Source of the DNA: CAYPIE01 sp964410665
GTDB taxonomy: Bacteria; Planctomycetota; Planctomycetia; Gemmatales; Gemmataceae
Length of the DNA: 30,636 nt
Assembly (NCBI GenBank): GCA_964410665.1
Contig: CAYPIE010000070.1
Location: forward strand, 1 to 30,636
Direction: 5' to 3'
The notes under the pieces are model-generated. The model saw only the letters and a list, made by a program, of their open reading frames with translations, was not told where the DNA came from and did not search any database. Position 1 is the stretch's first letter. Every line of letters begins with the position of its first letter. A program made the position numbers and the translations under genes. Positions 14,673-23,345 of the stretch are shown one piece after another.

Positions 14673-16119
14673 GTTCGGTCAGCCTTGGTCGGGTTTCCTG
14701 GCCACCAGTCCGCATCGCCTGCTCAAACACGAAAAAACGTTCCAGAAGACCCCAGCAACCTTGGCTGCTTTGCCCATCGATCCGTAGCTGCTCGGGCTGC
14801 AAATGAATCGCTCCAGTGAAGCCCTCCAGGGTGATGGTGCACGCACGCCCATCACTGGCCAGCCGCACCCGACGCCCCGAGACCGGTTGTTCCTCCAAAC
14901 GATCCACCAGCGCGAATAGGTCCAGCGGTTCCGCCCACTCCAACAACAGATGATCGAACCGGTTTCCGAACACCGCTTCAAAGCCCGTCGTATGCAATAA
15001 GTCAGGGTCGCTCAATTGCGTCAGTTCATGCTGCCAAATCGCCTGAGTGGGATCCTCCGGATCCAAGCGGATCCTCACCAGGTAATCGAACGCAGGTGTC
15101 CGGATAAATCCCGTCCCGTCGGTTTCGACCGCCGCCTCGAGGTCTTTCCGCTTGTAGCCGAGATGTTCACGAATGGCATCGAATATAACATCCAGATCGT
15201 CGCGTAGATCCTCTTGAGCAATTCGGGCCAGAAACCGCTCAGCAGCCGCCGTGAGCCGTTCGGGCAGGTGGTGTCCAGGCTGAAAGCCGCGCAGTTGTTT
15301 GATGCGTTGGTGGGTCTCGGCGCGAAACACGACCCGGCGAAGCTGTGTGAGATCGAGAACACTGGCCTTAGGGGGTGGCAGCTGCCGCAATCTCAAGCCA
15401 GGCTGCGTCCCCAACCAAGTGGGGGATTGCGTGGCTGGGGAACTCAGCACTTGGCGCAAGGCCCGGGGCAGCTCCTCCTGGAGATAGTTCGCCAGTCCCA
15501 GTACTGTAATCGTCCCTTCGGAGTTCGCCGCCTCCCCCGAAAGGCCCCGACCAAGCCGATCCAACCACACCCGACGCTTCGCGACTGGATCGAGCTGGGC
15601 CACCTCGGCACCGCTGGTGGCCGTCAATGCAACTGCCCCGGCTGGCAATACTGCTTCCAACGCGTCCAGATCGATATACCAATCGGTCGCCACTTTTCCC
15701 GCGATTGGCGGTTGGACAAGCCTTCCGGTCTCAAGGTACAACACCCGCTCCTGGCAGGGGAACTTGCTTATTGCGTTACACAGTTCCGTCAGTGGCAAAC
15801 TGGTGGCTTCGAGGTCATCCGGCTGAGTATCCCAGCAGACCAGAGCATTCCGCCCCGCCCGACTCCAAGCATGACCGATCCAGAGGATGTGCAGCGTGGT
15901 CACCGAGGGGAAGCGTTCGGACAACTTCCCCAATCGTGAACGCAAGGTGGTCAACGTGGCCTCACCATTCTCCCAGTTGAGCAACCGCTCCGACGGAATC
16001 CCCGCTTCGCGAAACCGCTCGAGAAGCCACTTGCTGCTAGTCTGGGCATAGGCCAACCGCGGCCACGAGGTCGCTTGATAAGTTTCAAGGCTGATGATCA
16101 GCACGAGATCGCCCGACAC
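14665..16119 (-). CDS. Caspase-like (C14 fold) pseudoprotease with uncharacterised C-terminal domain
   Basis: About 484 residues. Residues 1-~160 follow the caspase/metacaspase layout: strand LVLIISLETYQ, linker helix, strand TLHILWIGHAWSR at the place of the catalytic (S/A)GHG, then CWDTQPDDLEATSLPLTEL, then RVLYLETGRL. At the last position active members have D-x-C-x-(S/A)G. Here the Cys is gone, while the His-containing GH remains, so peptidase activity is unlikely. The middle (~200-300) and C-terminal (~300-484) parts have no family I recognise. GTG at 16119 is chosen because AGGGAG (16127-16132) lies 7 nt upstream; TTG at 16173 and ATG at 16164 are alternatives. It overlaps purE by 8 nt, so it should be cotranslated with purE and purK. 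Confidence 0.7.
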   Translation of the reverse strand: MSGDLVLIISLETYQATSWPRLAYAQTSSKWLLERFREAGIPSERLLNWENGEATLTTLRSRLGKLSERFPSVTTLHILWIGHAWSRAGRNALVCWDTQPDDLEATSLPLTELCNAISKFPCQERVLYLETGRLVQPPIAGKVATDWYIDLDALEAVLPAGAVALTATSGAEVAQLDPVAKRRVWLDRLGRGLSGEAANSEGTITVLGLANYLQEELPRALRQVLSSPATQSPTWLGTQPGLRLRQLPPPKASVLDLTQLRRVVFRAETHQRIKQLRGFQPGHHLPERLTAAAERFLARIAQEDLRDDLDVIFDAIREHLGYKRKDLEAAVETDGTGFIRTPAFDYLVRIRLDPEDPTQAIWQHELTQLSDPDLLHTTGFEAVFGNRFDHLLLEWAEPLDLFALVDRLEEQPVSGRRVRLASDGRACTITLEGFTGAIHLQPEQLRIDGQSSQGCWGLLERFFVFEQAMRTGGQETRPRLTEHE

Positions 16120-16212
16120 GTGCTTGCTCCCTGCTAAATCGGCTTGAACAGTTATTGCCAGCATCCCGTACAATGGTTAAGGACGCATTGGTAATGGGTC
16201 ATCTGCCTTTCC

Positions 16213-16240
16213 CAACGAGACATTCTCAACGAGACATTCT
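16213..16240 (+). repeat. 14-nt tandem duplication just before a start codon
   Basis: CAACGAGACATTCT occurs twice in direct succession (16213-16226 and 16227-16240), ending 2 nt before the ATG at 16243. There is no Shine-Dalgarno sequence here, so the repeat occupies the ribosome-binding region. Confidence 0.85.
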
Positions 16241-16242
16241 CT

Positions 16243-17688
16243 ATGAAAACGCTCACCCAGGTCGTGCTACCTATTGCCGTGATTATTGGTTTGGTCTTCG
16301 GCGTCACCTTCATGTCCAACTATATCCCACCGACCAAACTATCCAACTCCTCGGAAGGCAACCAAGCGAACCTGGACAATGTGCTGCCCCTGCAGTTTGA
16401 GATCACCACTGCCGCACGCGACGTTGACTCACCGCACTTGAAAGAATTCCAAGTCGATTATGAGTATGGCGCTCCTGGCCGCCATGGCTTCTGGTTCCGC
16501 AATCCGCATGAGCTTGCCGCGAAGCTCACTCTGATTGATACTAGTTGTACCTGTAGTAGTGTCCAGGTTGGTTTGATCAAACCGGATGCATGGTCGCACT
16601 TTATTCAATGCGAGATTATTACAGGACTCTTCCCAGGGCTACCCGACCTCCTCGGTCCAACCACCCTGGCGCGAATGCTCACTCGTCCGGAGACCATCCG
16701 CTGGCAACCCCTGATTCCCGTGGCTGGAATCGAGCGTGGTGGGATCCCGCGCCCGGGCGATACCACGAATGTTGAGGTTCCCGCCGCTCCCTCCGAACAA
16801 CAACCGCAATTGGGGGTGTGCTTGCTCGGCTGGAATGAGACCAAAAGCGTCGGACCTATGCGGCTCTACGCCAGCTTAGCCATGAGCTTCCCCGGAAAGT
16901 CCCAGCATGATTTCCGAGTCGAGGCCAACATCCGCGGTATCCCCCTGGTCAATGTCTTTCCCGAACGAGTCGATCTGGGCACCCTCACCGCCAACGGCCG
17001 TCGTCAGTCGGAGTTTTTTGTCTATTCCACCACCCGAGACCCGGAGAATTTTGTGGTGGATCTCGAGCAGCTCGATCCCAACCCGTTTATGACGGTGGGC
17101 CAACTCGAGCCGCTGAACCAAGCCCAGCAAGCCGCCCTGGAGCAGCGCATCTTCCGAGAACGCAAAACCCCTCTGGACATTCGCGCCGCCCAGCGAGTGC
17201 AAGTCGAAGTTCAAGAACGCGTGGGCATGCAGCGGATCGATCTCGGACCGATTCGCAACCGGATCAAGCTTGTCCTTGATAAGGATCCCGCCGATCTGGA
17301 CAAACGTACCGCCCAGGTCGCGATTGAGGGGGTCGCCCGTGGCGTCATCCGTGTCTTGGACAGCGGCCGCGCGCAGAATGTCATTGATCTGGGACAACCT
17401 TATGCCAGCTCTCGGGAACGGATCAAGGAAGTCACTCTCGCATCCGATGATCCTAAGGTTAAGCTGGCTTTGTTGCCGGAACGGATTACTCCCAAGTACG
17501 TGCTGGCCGAGTTGAGCTCGCCACGGGTCCAGGATGGTATCAAACAGTGGACGCTTAAAGTGACCATCCCGGCCAATCGGCTCTTTGGCAAAATGCCGCT
17601 CGGGAGTGGGATTCGCCTGCAGATCAGCGGCCCGGAAGAACGTATGATCACGATTCCCATTCAGGGAACGACTGCGAGCGCGTTCTGA
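16243..17688 (+). CDS. Membrane-anchored DUF1573-like protein
   Basis: A 481-residue protein with an N-terminal anchor (VVLPIAVIIGLVFGVTFM, residues ~7-24) and a large periplasmic or extracytoplasmic part. Residues ~70-110 (FWFRNPHEL then LTLIDTSCTCSSVQVG) resemble DUF1573 domains, immunoglobulin-like strands with a conserved Cys-x-Cys. Later segments (residues ~215-300 and ~310-480) look like further beta-rich repeats (VFPERVDLGTL and similar), without a named family. Function is unknown; DUF1573 proteins are abundant in planctomycetes. It is followed after ~106 nt by the cytochrome gene on the same strand, suggesting a shared envelope function. The ATG has the 14-nt tandem repeat instead of a ribosome binding site. 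Confidence 0.65.
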   Translation: MKTLTQVVLPIAVIIGLVFGVTFMSNYIPPTKLSNSSEGNQANLDNVLPLQFEITTAARDVDSPHLKEFQVDYEYGAPGRHGFWFRNPHELAAKLTLIDTSCTCSSVQVGLIKPDAWSHFIQCEIITGLFPGLPDLLGPTTLARMLTRPETIRWQPLIPVAGIERGGIPRPGDTTNVEVPAAPSEQQPQLGVCLLGWNETKSVGPMRLYASLAMSFPGKSQHDFRVEANIRGIPLVNVFPERVDLGTLTANGRRQSEFFVYSTTRDPENFVVDLEQLDPNPFMTVGQLEPLNQAQQAALEQRIFRERKTPLDIRAAQRVQVEVQERVGMQRIDLGPIRNRIKLVLDKDPADLDKRTAQVAIEGVARGVIRVLDSGRAQNVIDLGQPYASSRERIKEVTLASDDPKVKLALLPERITPKYVLAELSSPRVQDGIKQWTLKVTIPANRLFGKMPLGSGIRLQISGPEERMITIPIQGTTASAF

Positions 17689-17794
17689 ACGAACTTCGTT
17701 TTGAACCTGGTCTCGCCCCGATCCGGTAAAGTCGCTATGCTTGCGTGCATTGCAAGGAAGCAAAGCCACGTTCCCCGCGTTCCAGGAGTGAACC

Positions 17795-19561
17795 GTGCGC
17801 GATCGTTTACCTAATCATCCAAGCCAACGATCCTTTCCCTGCCGTGCGGGCTTTGCCCGCTCGCTGGCACTGCTTCTCGTGGCCGGACTTCTCACGGTGG
17901 GAGCCGCAGTATGGACACTGAAATACTTAGACGCCGATGACACCTCCAACGCCGCCCAGCCGGCCGAGGAATCTGCTGGCGATACTTCAGGCTATTCTGG
18001 GGCTGGCAGCGGACTGCCGAGCCTTGACGAAGTGTTCCCCAATTGGCCCAAGAATCAGACCCCGACCATGACGCTGGTCCTGTCTGGTCAGACTTATGGT
18101 TATCTTCAGCCCTGTGGTTGTTCACGGCCGCAAATGGGGGGCTTGGAACGCCGCTATAACTTCATGCAATTGTTACGGAATGCCGGCTGGACTGTGTTGC
18201 CCCTCGATCTGGGCGACATCACAACACCCAAGCCGAAGAAGGCTGGGAAGCAATGGCTGGCCAAACAAGTGAAGCGAAAGCACACCGTGACGATGACCTG
18301 CTTGGAACAGATGTTCTATGGCGCGGTCGGAGTTGGTAAGGATGACTTTGCCCTGCCGCTGATTGATGGGCTGGCCAATTACACCCTGCAGCGTGGCCCT
18401 CAGCCTCCCTTCGTACTTGCCGGGAACTGGCTCAATCGCACCGATTACCTCCACGAAAACCAAAAGCCTTGGGTCGGCGTATGGGAATCCTTCCAGGCCA
18501 AAGACCACCCGATTGTTGGCGTCGTGGGCGTCGTCGGTGGTGAACTCAGCAACCAAATCCAAAGTAAATACCCAACCGAGCGATTTGGTAGTAATCCCGA
18601 GATTCTCCGCCAAGCGCTCAATCAAATGGATGCCCAACCGAGTAAGCCCGACATCAAGGTCTTGCTCTACAATGGAAGCCTTGAGGAAGCCCGCAAAGCG
18701 GCGGAAGCACTCCCAGAGTTCCAGATCATCTTGTGTCAAACCGAAGAATCCACCCCTCCAGCGTTCCCCGAGATGATCGGGCAAGGCGCCAATACTCGCT
18801 GGATTATTAATGTTGGCCACAAGGGCCGCGATTTGGGTGTGGTCAGCTTCTTCCGCAAAGACGGGCGTCTCGAACCCCGCTATCAGCTGGTATCTCTCGG
18901 TGAGGAATATGAAACTCCCCCAGATGCCGTGAATGATCATCCGGTGCTCCAGACACTGCAACAGTACGCGCAGCGACTGAAGGACGAAAATGTCTTAGCC
19001 GACTATCCAAAGTTTACCCACCCGACTCAGGCCAACTTTAGCGACCAGAATGCACACTTTGTCGGGTCAGAAACGTGCCGGCGTTGCCACATTGGCGAGT
19101 ATCAGGTCTGGAAACAGTCCAAGCATTCACACGCCTATGATGCCTTGGCGAAGCTTGCGACGAAGCCGAGCTTGCGTCAGTTCGACGGTGAGTGCATTAT
19201 TTGCCATACCGTCGGCTTCAACTACAAGACCGGCTATGTGAATGAGGCCCAAACGCCCCACCTAAAGCATGTTGGTTGTGAGAGCTGCCACGGTCCTGGG
19301 AGCCTGCATATCTCCGATCCTAGCAACTCGGCATATGCCTTAGCGATGAGCCCATGGAAGGTGGAGAAGAATGATTTGATGCCGAGCGTGGACAAGCTGA
19401 AAAAGCAGGAAATGCTCTCACCTGGCGAAAAGCGCACACTCCTACGGGTTGACCACGCCTGTCAGAAGTGCCACGATCCCGACAATGACCCCCACTTCCG
19501 CCTGGAAGATGCCAAATACTGGCCGACTATCGTGCACACCGGGTTAACCAAAAAACGGTGA
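17795..19561 (+). CDS. Tetrahaem cytochrome c554-like protein with degenerate phosphoesterase domain
   Basis: A 588-residue exported protein. After a signal-anchor (LALLLVAGLLTVGAAVW, ~26-42) comes a domain related to UshA-type metallophosphoesterases (~85-370): YGYLQPCGCSRPQMGGLERR, LDLGDI and VLAGNWLN. The first metal motif, normally D-x-H, reads Q-T-Y, so phosphoesterase activity is doubtful. The C-terminal ~170 residues carry four haem c sites: CRRCH, CIICH, CESCH and CQKCH (DNA ~19075-19475). They are spaced as in the cytochrome c554 family, with extra His residues such as KHSHAY available as axial ligands. It probably transfers electrons outside the cytoplasmic membrane. GTG at 17795 is preceded by AGGAG with 6 nt spacing. 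Confidence 0.85.
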   Translation: MRDRLPNHPSQRSFPCRAGFARSLALLLVAGLLTVGAAVWTLKYLDADDTSNAAQPAEESAGDTSGYSGAGSGLPSLDEVFPNWPKNQTPTMTLVLSGQTYGYLQPCGCSRPQMGGLERRYNFMQLLRNAGWTVLPLDLGDITTPKPKKAGKQWLAKQVKRKHTVTMTCLEQMFYGAVGVGKDDFALPLIDGLANYTLQRGPQPPFVLAGNWLNRTDYLHENQKPWVGVWESFQAKDHPIVGVVGVVGGELSNQIQSKYPTERFGSNPEILRQALNQMDAQPSKPDIKVLLYNGSLEEARKAAEALPEFQIILCQTEESTPPAFPEMIGQGANTRWIINVGHKGRDLGVVSFFRKDGRLEPRYQLVSLGEEYETPPDAVNDHPVLQTLQQYAQRLKDENVLADYPKFTHPTQANFSDQNAHFVGSETCRRCHIGEYQVWKQSKHSHAYDALAKLATKPSLRQFDGECIICHTVGFNYKTGYVNEAQTPHLKHVGCESCHGPGSLHISDPSNSAYALAMSPWKVEKNDLMPSVDKLKKQEMLSPGEKRTLLRVDHACQKCHDPDNDPHFRLEDAKYWPTIVHTGLTKKR

Positions 19562-20212
19562 AGTCCCCAAACCCACGCCGGGGATCTCCAGGCGATCGTT
19601 GCGTTGTGAACAGAACAAATCACTCGGGTTTGCTGGTCACAACGCTTCTGTATCCAGCAGTATCGATCGAATGATTCTCCTCCCATTCGGGTCATCCCCA
19701 TCGTTTGCCATCATCAAGCTCGTCTCTTCGTGACACCCCTGCAATTCCACCGTCTGACTACCCTTCAAGCTCTTGGCCCAACTTCCGCAACGCTTTGGAC
19801 TGCACACCGATCGCTTTCGAACCGTATCATCCCGAGGAATGATGGCAGCGACTCTGATTGCTGTCGACCCCCCGAATGGTAAAAACCTGTGGAGCCGATG
19901 GGGGCTTCCCTGAACACGTTCGAGCGAATGCTCAATGGAGCGGGGAGGATCGTACTCGTCGGTACAACGGCAGATAGGAGGCATTCCAAGCGACCTGGGT
20001 TCTGAAACACCCTATTTCAGGATCCATGGTAAACATCCAGGACGGCTGCATTTGACGAATTCGTCATGACTGGGTTGCGTTGTTGCCAGAGAGTCCTGCC
20101 CTTTTGGAATTGTGAACCCTTCACGGCTTTGTCCAGGTGCGAATAGATCACCAGATTGATCGTGACTTGTCCATTCCTCAATCTTGGCTGAACGACCTGA
20201 AGGAAACTAGGT
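19562..20212. other. 650-nt region without a supported gene
   Basis: Frames of up to 115 codons occur on the minus strand, but none has recognisable content or a good ribosome binding site. A small hairpin CTGAAA/TTTCAG is at 20002-20020 with no U-run. I see no RNA gene, although the length leaves room for one. Confidence 0.4.
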
Positions 20213-20809
20213 ATGCCGCCAACACTACCCTCCACCATTGGCCTCGCACCGGGTTGGCGAAGGCTCTGTGCCTTCATCATCGACTATCTGCTGGTGATCG
20301 TCCCGTTCTTGGGGCTACAAATAGGCCTCGGGTGGTTGTTGGTTAGCCAACAGATTACCCTTTTTACCCCAGAGCAGCCTTGGCTCAACCAAAGCATTGT
20401 TTTGCTTAGCCTTACCCTACCGATTGCCGGTTATTTTGCGGTGTGTGAAACTTCCCCTTGGCAGGCCACCCTAGGAAAACGCGTCTTGGGGTTGGCGGTC
20501 GTGAATTTGCACGGCCAGCGTATCTCGATCAAACAGTCCGTGCTACGCGTACTGGGCAAGTTCCTCCCCTGGGAATATTTCCATGCCTTGCTGTGGCATT
20601 GGCCCGGCTGGCCAACCCATCCGAGCGATCCTACCGGCTTGCAATGGTTCGGCATGGGCGTGGGTTGGATCATGGTGCTCTGGTATACAACAAGTCTATT
20701 CTTGGCTTCCGGTCGGACTCCCTATGATTGGCTCGCCCAAACCGTGGTGATTCAGATCACGAAAACCTCGCCTGCGATCAACGAAGCGGACCGTATCAGA
20801 AGATCATAA
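20213..20809 (+). CDS. RDD family membrane protein
   Basis: A 198-residue integral membrane protein. It begins with the RDD-family first helix, RRLCAFIIDYLLVIVPF (Arg and Asp positions kept), a second helix WLNQSIVLLSLTLPIAGYF, the loop TLGKRVLGLAVVNLHG typical of the family, and a last helix GVGWIMVLWYTTSLFL followed by PYDWLAQT. RDD proteins are small polytopic proteins, some implicated in ion transport; most are uncharacterised. It is convergent with the next gene, 47 nt away. ATG follows GGAAACTAGG, a weak ribosome binding site. Confidence 0.85.
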   Translation: MPPTLPSTIGLAPGWRRLCAFIIDYLLVIVPFLGLQIGLGWLLVSQQITLFTPEQPWLNQSIVLLSLTLPIAGYFAVCETSPWQATLGKRVLGLAVVNLHGQRISIKQSVLRVLGKFLPWEYFHALLWHWPGWPTHPSDPTGLQWFGMGVGWIMVLWYTTSLFLASGRTPYDWLAQTVVIQITKTSPAINEADRIRRS

Positions 20810-20856
20810 GGATGATCCCAAGGGCAAGAAAGGAGATCCGCACCGATGCGCGACCC

Positions 20857-22689
20857 CTAATGACGCGGAGGCAGTGTTGGTCGCAAAGCGGAACGGAAAT
20901 CGCGATCTGTGGCTCGGTTGTAGATCCACAGCTCCCACCTGTGTTCAAGCAGGACACGTACCGCTGGTTCGCCAAAGCGTTCGACCAATGCAGGGGGATG
21001 AACTCCAGGAAAATAGCCGCTGCCTGCACCGATGTTTGGATCATCGTCGCGATCGACGAGTACAAAATTGAATCCTGTCTCCGACTCCTTGCTTCCCTGC
21101 TTCCCGTAAAACCAGTCTTCGTTCGAACACCAGTGGAAAGGGTGGAGGACATGATTGACTGGCGCCATACGAAAATGGTGCCGGGAGTACAGTTTGGTCT
21201 GCATTGCCGCCCCGTATTCGGCGATCCCCGCCGTCAGAGCATGCCTTTCGGCAATCTGGTCGATCTCACGGACAACAGGTGGCTGATAGCGATACACCGA
21301 CCGACCGTTTTCTGGAGCGACCTTGAGCAGCCAAGCAGGCACCCCGATGCTGACCATGGCCCCTACGCCAAGAAGCAACGTGCCAGCCCATCGCGGGGGG
21401 TCAAACAACTTTTGAAACAACCAACCCAGCACAATCGGCAGTCCAAACACTGGTGAGTAAAGCCAAACGCCGTGAAACTTTAACGTCACCCAATACTGAT
21501 CGTTGAGAAGGAACTGGGTCCCACCCAAAATGAGGGTGGCCATACTGCCAAGCGAAGAAAAGGCCAAGAAAAGCCCGAATATCGTGACCAGCACAATCGA
21601 TCGTTGTGGCAACGGTCGCAGGCGATTGGTATCTGGGGATCGGGAATGCTTGCTGAATATGTCCCTGGCCGAATGCACGAAGACAGCCATGGCCAATAGC
21701 AAACAGCCCATCAGCCAAATGGTTGCCGCCCAGTGCCAAAATTCGTAGTGATCAAATAAATGGTCTTGGACACCTGCCAAGAAAGTGTCCCATGCAATGG
21801 CTATACTCTCGAGCGAACAATCGCTCTGATGATCCAATTTACCTGTATTATTGATGAGATTGGAACCTGCCCAAATCCCCAGGGCACATCCCAATCCAGC
21901 AAGCAGTTGCACAGCACAAACTCGGCGGAATGGGACTAGCCCGAAGAGGGAAGCCAACCCCGCCGCCATGGGGAAGGCAATGACGAATTGGGGCACAAAC
22001 ATCAAGTCACTCCCCGCACCTAACCCAACCATCAGCGTTAGGATGGCCGCGATCGCGATGCCCTTTCGGTCAGTGATTCCTCGCCCCAGGATCCACAGAC
22101 CCAAGCCAGCACACCAGATGGAAGCCATGAAACAACCCATGTGGTAGCCCGGGACGCCGAGTTGGATGACCTTGCCACGATCAAAGCGATTCCAGTGCAA
22201 GGCTTCGCGCCAGGACTGCGGATAGCCATCTCCCAAGGAGATTCCTTGAACGATCAAGAGCGCGATCACCACGATGGCCATCCCGGCAAACTGAAACCGG
22301 CTCCCAGAAAGTCCAGCCATCCGGGCACAAAAAAGCCACGCACCAGCGAGCAATGTGAGTTGGATTAGCGAGTAATAATACATCATGGCAATCGGGTGGC
22401 GTTCAAACGAGGCAATCCCCCAGCAAATGGCAATGTCGGGAAAGACAAATGGGGCAATGGGGAATTTCCAACCGCTCAACGAACCACCATCGAGCAAAGT
22501 GTCAGTCGCGATCCCGATCGGGAACAGACTATCAAGGTTTGCCCAGGATTGCAGGGTGGGATGATGTGATCGTTCCAAACCTCCCCAGAAAAACAGGGCG
22601 GCAAACACCATCCCGATGAGATACCACATCTCAGGCCTCAGCACGGCCCGGCCCATCGATCGGGACGATACGCCGAGAAGATTCACCAT
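20857..22689 (-). CDS. Polytopic membrane protein of unknown function
   Basis: About 610 residues. The first ~440 residues hold around ten to twelve hydrophobic helices (for example MWYLIGMVFAALFFWGG, AIAAILTLMVGLGAG, IVLVTIFGLFLAFSSLG). The C-terminal ~150 residues are soluble: YQPPVVREIDQIAERH, then a stretch rich in Trp, His and Asp (HPFHWCSNEDWFYG). The layout, a long membrane part with loops plus a C-terminal soluble domain, recalls GT-C-type glycosyltransferases or polymer-synthesis proteins, but I see no signature that proves this. ATG at 22689 is favoured by AAGGGA a few nt upstream; a start at 22728 would add 13 residues of poor character. Confidence 0.65.
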   Translation of the reverse strand: MVNLLGVSSRSMGRAVLRPEMWYLIGMVFAALFFWGGLERSHHPTLQSWANLDSLFPIGIATDTLLDGGSLSGWKFPIAPFVFPDIAICWGIASFERHPIAMMYYYSLIQLTLLAGAWLFCARMAGLSGSRFQFAGMAIVVIALLIVQGISLGDGYPQSWREALHWNRFDRGKVIQLGVPGYHMGCFMASIWCAGLGLWILGRGITDRKGIAIAAILTLMVGLGAGSDLMFVPQFVIAFPMAAGLASLFGLVPFRRVCAVQLLAGLGCALGIWAGSNLINNTGKLDHQSDCSLESIAIAWDTFLAGVQDHLFDHYEFWHWAATIWLMGCLLLAMAVFVHSARDIFSKHSRSPDTNRLRPLPQRSIVLVTIFGLFLAFSSLGSMATLILGGTQFLLNDQYWVTLKFHGVWLYSPVFGLPIVLGWLFQKLFDPPRWAGTLLLGVGAMVSIGVPAWLLKVAPENGRSVYRYQPPVVREIDQIAERHALTAGIAEYGAAMQTKLYSRHHFRMAPVNHVLHPFHWCSNEDWFYGKQGSKESETGFNFVLVDRDDDPNIGAGSGYFPGVHPPALVERFGEPAVRVLLEHRWELWIYNRATDRDFRSALRPTLPPRH

Positions 22690-23345
22690 TGGTCCCTTCT
22701 GGCATAAGTGTGTGGTGGGTAAACACAAGAACTAAAACCAATTGTGTTTATCGTCATGGGCGACCGACCTGCTTCAACCCAAGCGAGAAATCCGCGTAGC
22801 TTGGGAGATCATCCGCTTTCGGGAGCGTCGCATCCGACTTGGTCCAGCGCAGCACACTTTTCCTCTTCGATCGGCCCCGCTACGACTTCTGCACTTTATG
22901 GCCTTCGCGTTCCGCTTGATGTACGAGAACGATGGGTTCGACATGGAAGCGATAGAGGAGTTCCTTGACAACGTCCGTTCAATTGGCGACGGTAGGCAAC
23001 GCCTCGAAGTCGACCCCGCTGGTTCCCTTCCCGCCCGCGATAGCCTTGTTTACTCGGAACTTTATCGTCATTCAGGAGGTCGCAGAAGGCTGTGTTGGTT
23101 GCGTAGTTCTCGTTGGCAATCCAGACGATGGCTTGGATGGGATCAATGCAACCTTCTTGTCGCGAACGGCAAGGATGCCGTTTGGAAAGCAAACCAAAAC
23201 ATCAATTGTCTATAATTTCTATTGAGTCCACGATTACAAACAGGCTCCCGAGCAGTCAGAGGAAGCAAGGGAGCCATCGATATGTAATTGATATACTTAT
23301 ATCTGTTGATTAATTTACACTCTTTGGCGAGGTAACGATCCCTGG
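22690..23345. other. 650-nt region without a confident gene
   Basis: Overlapping frames exist on both strands (22742-23215 plus; 22896-23192 minus), none recognisable. The minus frame includes IQAIVWIANENYATNTAF, which looks protein-like, so a decayed gene fragment is possible. The last ~80 nt are much more AT-rich than the surroundings and contain an inverted repeat GATATA-CT-TATATC at 23290-23303. Confidence 0.35.

Noticed and set aside
16876..17769. 297-codon minus-strand frame
   Set aside because: Antisense shadow of the DUF1573-like gene, which has the transmembrane anchor and CTC motif expected of a real protein.
18173..18961. 262-codon minus-strand frame
   Set aside because: Antisense shadow inside the cytochrome gene.
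19637..19984. 115-codon minus-strand frame in the gap after the cytochrome gene
   Set aside because: No start signal or similarity that I recognise; composition looks random.
22742..23215. 157-codon plus-strand frame
   Set aside because: No recognisable domain and competing frames on both strands; left as an unexplained interval instead.
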